Shown here: in pieces, positions 61,728 through 64,000 of the stretch
Numbering within the stretch: position 1 is the first letter of the stretch
Layout: each line of letters begins with the position of its first letter
Assembly: GCF_036711975.1 (NCBI RefSeq)
Contig: NC_091966.1
Location: 11,043,501-11,107,500, forward strand
Length of the DNA: 64,000 nucleotides
Reading direction: 5' to 3'
DNA from: Onthophagus taurus
Taxonomy: Eukaryota > Arthropoda > Insecta > Coleoptera > Scarabaeidae
The notes under the pieces: generated by a model
Databases searched by the model: none
Told to the model about the DNA's origin: nothing
The model's input: only the letters and a program-made list of their open reading frames with translations
Made by a program: the position numbers and the translations under genes

Positions 61728-63050
61728 TAGTGGTGCGTACGAGAGTCTTGCATGGTCTCGTTTCGTTTTCGAGACGATACTCGGACAAGACAAGACCAGA
61801 CTTTCATTGGTCTCGTCTCGTGCATGAGATCTTGCGTCTCGTACGAGAGTCTCGCAGGTAAGTATTTCTGCAAATAATATCTGCAATATTTCTGTAAATT
61901 TTTTTGTATCTACACGCTGGAATTCAAGTAATAATATGTTGAAAGTACCTCTTGAAGGTAGACATGGACTTGGTGCATTGTGTCAAAATGTTGTTGATTT
62001 AAAACCATACGCTCTTGAGGACCAAGAATGGATACTGCTAGAAGACATGCGTAAATTACTAGTCACCTTTCAAATACTTTCCAAGAAACTCGGAGGAGGG
62101 AAGTACGTCAAATTGCCTATGGTGGTTGTATGTATCAATATGCTAATAGATAATATTGAGAGCAAAATATTTGCATGGGACCGAAAGGCAGATCAAAACG
62201 CTTATTGTTAGTTTTCAGGCTACGAGAGACAAAATATTAAAGCAATATCGTAAAACTAATTAGATTTATGCTGCAGTTTTAATTCTCGATTCTCGGCATA
62301 AGATAGAAGTTTTTGATATGACAAGATGGAGCCAAGAATAAAAAGAGACTTCGATTCAGAAATTTGAAGATGTATACAAAGCCTATTTCCATCAATCAGA
62401 AGGCCAACGTTCGAAAGTAACAGCATTGGAGGAACTAGAAGATTCTAGAGCAAAAAAGGCGGATTTTGTAATTGATTTTGATGTTTTGTATGCAGTAAAT
62501 CCTACGCCTTCCGATGGAGAATAGATGCAGGAGCTTCAAAAATATTATTCTATGCCTCGGTGTAATAAAGACACAGATATATTACAATGGTGGAAAATTC
62601 ATGCTTCTGAATTTCCTATTTTAAGTTTAATGGCACGACATCTCTTAAACATACCGGCTACTTCAGTCCCGGCGGAAAGATTATTCTCACGTGCTGCATC
62701 AACTATAAGAAAAAATCGAAATCGCCTTAATAATAAATCTGCACGATGTTTGTTATGCCTAAACGATTGGGTGAAAACAAAATCATTTGCGGCCGACAGG
62801 GCTGAGGGCTGTAATTCTCTCTTCCGACTCTTACATTATAGCAAGTATTTAAGTATTCCTTATTGCACTGAAACAATAAGATTATGCATGACGAGATTTC
62901 GATACTTTTATGAGACTCTTGTACGAGAAACGAGACGAAACGAGAGTGAAGGTTGCGAGACGAGACTTGACACAAGACTTATTAGTTCATCGGCGAGACG
63001 AGACAAGACTTTATGAAAATCTCGTCTCGTTGGTCTCGTACGAAACACTA
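61728..63050 (+). mobile_element. hAT-superfamily DNA transposon, ends recognisable, coding region decayed
   Basis: The element is 1323 bp and lies between exact 8-bp duplications. The left end reads tagtggtgcgtacgagag and the complement of the right end reads tagtgtttcgtacgagac. Both ends carry arrays of TCTCGT/ACGAGA units (about 61740-61860 and 62905-63040), typical subterminal transposase-binding repeats. Two open pieces remain. 61936-62211 (91 codons) includes WILLEDMRKLLVTFQILSKK and LPMVVVCINMLIDNI. 62525-63016 contains the hATC dimerisation block: ILQWWKIHASEFPILSLMAR, then IPATSVPAERLFSRAASTIR and LCLNDWVK. They lie in different frames with stops between, and the N-terminal zinc finger and first catalytic region are missing. 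It is therefore non-autonomous and was probably mobilised by a full-length relative. Confidence 0.88.
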
Positions 63051-63058
63051 GTCAGGAA
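63051..63058. repeat. Target-site duplication, right copy (gtcaggaa)
   Basis: Right-hand partner of 61720-61727; the two copies are identical. Confidence 0.85.
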
Positions 63059-63160
63059 TTGTAACACCAATTGTATTTGTAGAAAATTCTAGATATTCTA
63101 GAAGAATGTTGTCAAAGTGTGCCCGTTACTAATGTTCGCTATGAGCGATTCTGAAAATGA

Positions 63161-63266
63161 TACGTATTTACACTCACAATCAGTGAATTGGGAAAATCAG
63201 AAAAAGTGTTTTCAGTTGCAGTTAATTTAGTACCAGAACTCGATGGTAAAAGATACAATTATCGAG
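63161..63266 (+). other. Possible coding exon at window edge
   Basis: An open stretch reads SELGKSEKVFSVAVNLVPEL and DGKRYNYR, then ends at a near-perfect splice donor (GAG|GTAAGTAT). An acceptor-like cacaatcag precedes it at about 63175. No family is recognised and no following exon is identified before the window ends, so this may be chance. Confidence 0.25.
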
Positions 63267-63269
63267 GTA

Positions 63270-64000
63270 AGTATATAGGTGTTTATGAATAATCAAAGGA
63301 GAAAATTCATTTGTAAGCTATTTGGTTCTGATGTGTCATTGATGCAGTTTCACTTTTTCTTTTCAGAGTAACACCAACGTTACATCATTTTTAGATGCTT
63401 CGAAAGAAAATTGATTTTATACAGTAATTCTGCTGTGTACATCACAGAAATATAGATAGAATGAAATGTCAAAAATCTTGGAATGGGAAATAAATACAGC
63501 AAGATTAAACAACTTTTGTACAACAGCTTTTTCAATGTATCAAATTTTTTGTTACTTTTAATTTTAATATACAGTGTCCATCAAAAAGTCAGCAAGATCC
63601 TGGTTTATTGTTCCATTAGACTTACGTTTCTGAAATTTTGTTTATGTGGGATGTTCATCTCAATCTTTTGTTCTAAAATATTTTCAAGATGGCCAACATT
63701 TCCAGTCCGCCGAAAATAGACCACAAAATTTTAAATGGAATATTAATTAATTGTTTCGTCTACAGAATGGTTAAAAATTGAAGTAGTTATATAATATTAA
63801 TCACTGAACCTCGGCCGCAAGCAACCTCGGTTTAATTAATCAAAATATCTTCAACTTTATTTGATAAAGCCGAGCCGCCAAAATATGATGAACAGCTTCA
63901 TCATATTGTAATAATGTATATAATATTGTAGTATTTAATTAGTCGAAGAACTGCATCTTCAATTGAAAAAGCCGAGGCCGTGGCCCCACAATTTGATGTC
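63270..64000. other. Window-edge DNA with short internal repeats, no gene seen
   Basis: From about 63805 onward, GC-richer phrases recur about 108 bp apart: cttcaac...aaagccgag at 63848 and cttcaat...aaagccgagg at 63957. This may be the start of a repeat array running out of the window. Confidence 0.35.

Noticed and set aside
63570-63600. Sequence acagtgtccatcaaaaagtc, resembling a mariner inverted-repeat end
   Set aside because: No matching inverted partner was found within the window.

Overview
The window looks like nuclear DNA from an insect, most likely a beetle. That placement is inferred from general family resemblance, not from a search. The base composition is strongly AT-rich. Genes are split by GT-AG introns, from about 50 bp to several kb. 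There is no operon structure and there are no bacterial start signals. Much of the intergenic and intronic space is decayed transposable elements.

Layout. 1-14.6 kb has no gene I can support. It holds remnants of non-LTR retrotransposons (LINEs), and one of them is split by a TIR-flanked DNA transposon at 4294-6348. 14.6-23.1 kb is a cluster of five small secreted ten-cysteine Ly6/uPAR-type (three-finger) genes. Four of them form two head-to-head pairs produced by a tandem duplication of about 2.5 kb (14610-17140 and 17729-20165). The fifth (22248-23075) is a more diverged relative. The three plus-strand genes share a GATA-type motif 92-98 bp upstream of the ATG. 24.9-26.6 kb holds an orphan ORF pair and a mariner-like relic. 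27248-29257 (minus) is an intronless 669-codon GH35 beta-galactosidase-like gene. 29.7-33.1 kb is a mosaic of Gypsy and LINE fragments. 33-42.4 kb is gene-poor.

42423-56790 (plus) is a complete seven-exon gene for a prenylated ankyrin-repeat targeting subunit of protein phosphatase 1 (PPP1R16/TIMAP/MYPT3 type; Drosophila MYPT-75D). Its introns contain piggyBac, IS630/Tc1-like and mariner relics. 58.2-59.4 kb is another LINE relic. 61728-63050 is an internally decayed hAT element with recognisable ends and an exact 8-bp target-site duplication. The last kilobase has no confirmed gene.

The three protein-coding loci (Ly6 cluster, GH35, PP1 subunit) show no functional link; they are simply neighbours. 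The Ly6 cluster is the most informative part. Its layout suggests co-regulated pairs of secreted three-finger proteins expanding by duplication of the whole pair. Exon coordinates and translations were worked out by eye from splice consensus, reading-frame continuity and comparison between duplicated copies. No searches were run. All family assignments rest on recognised motifs.
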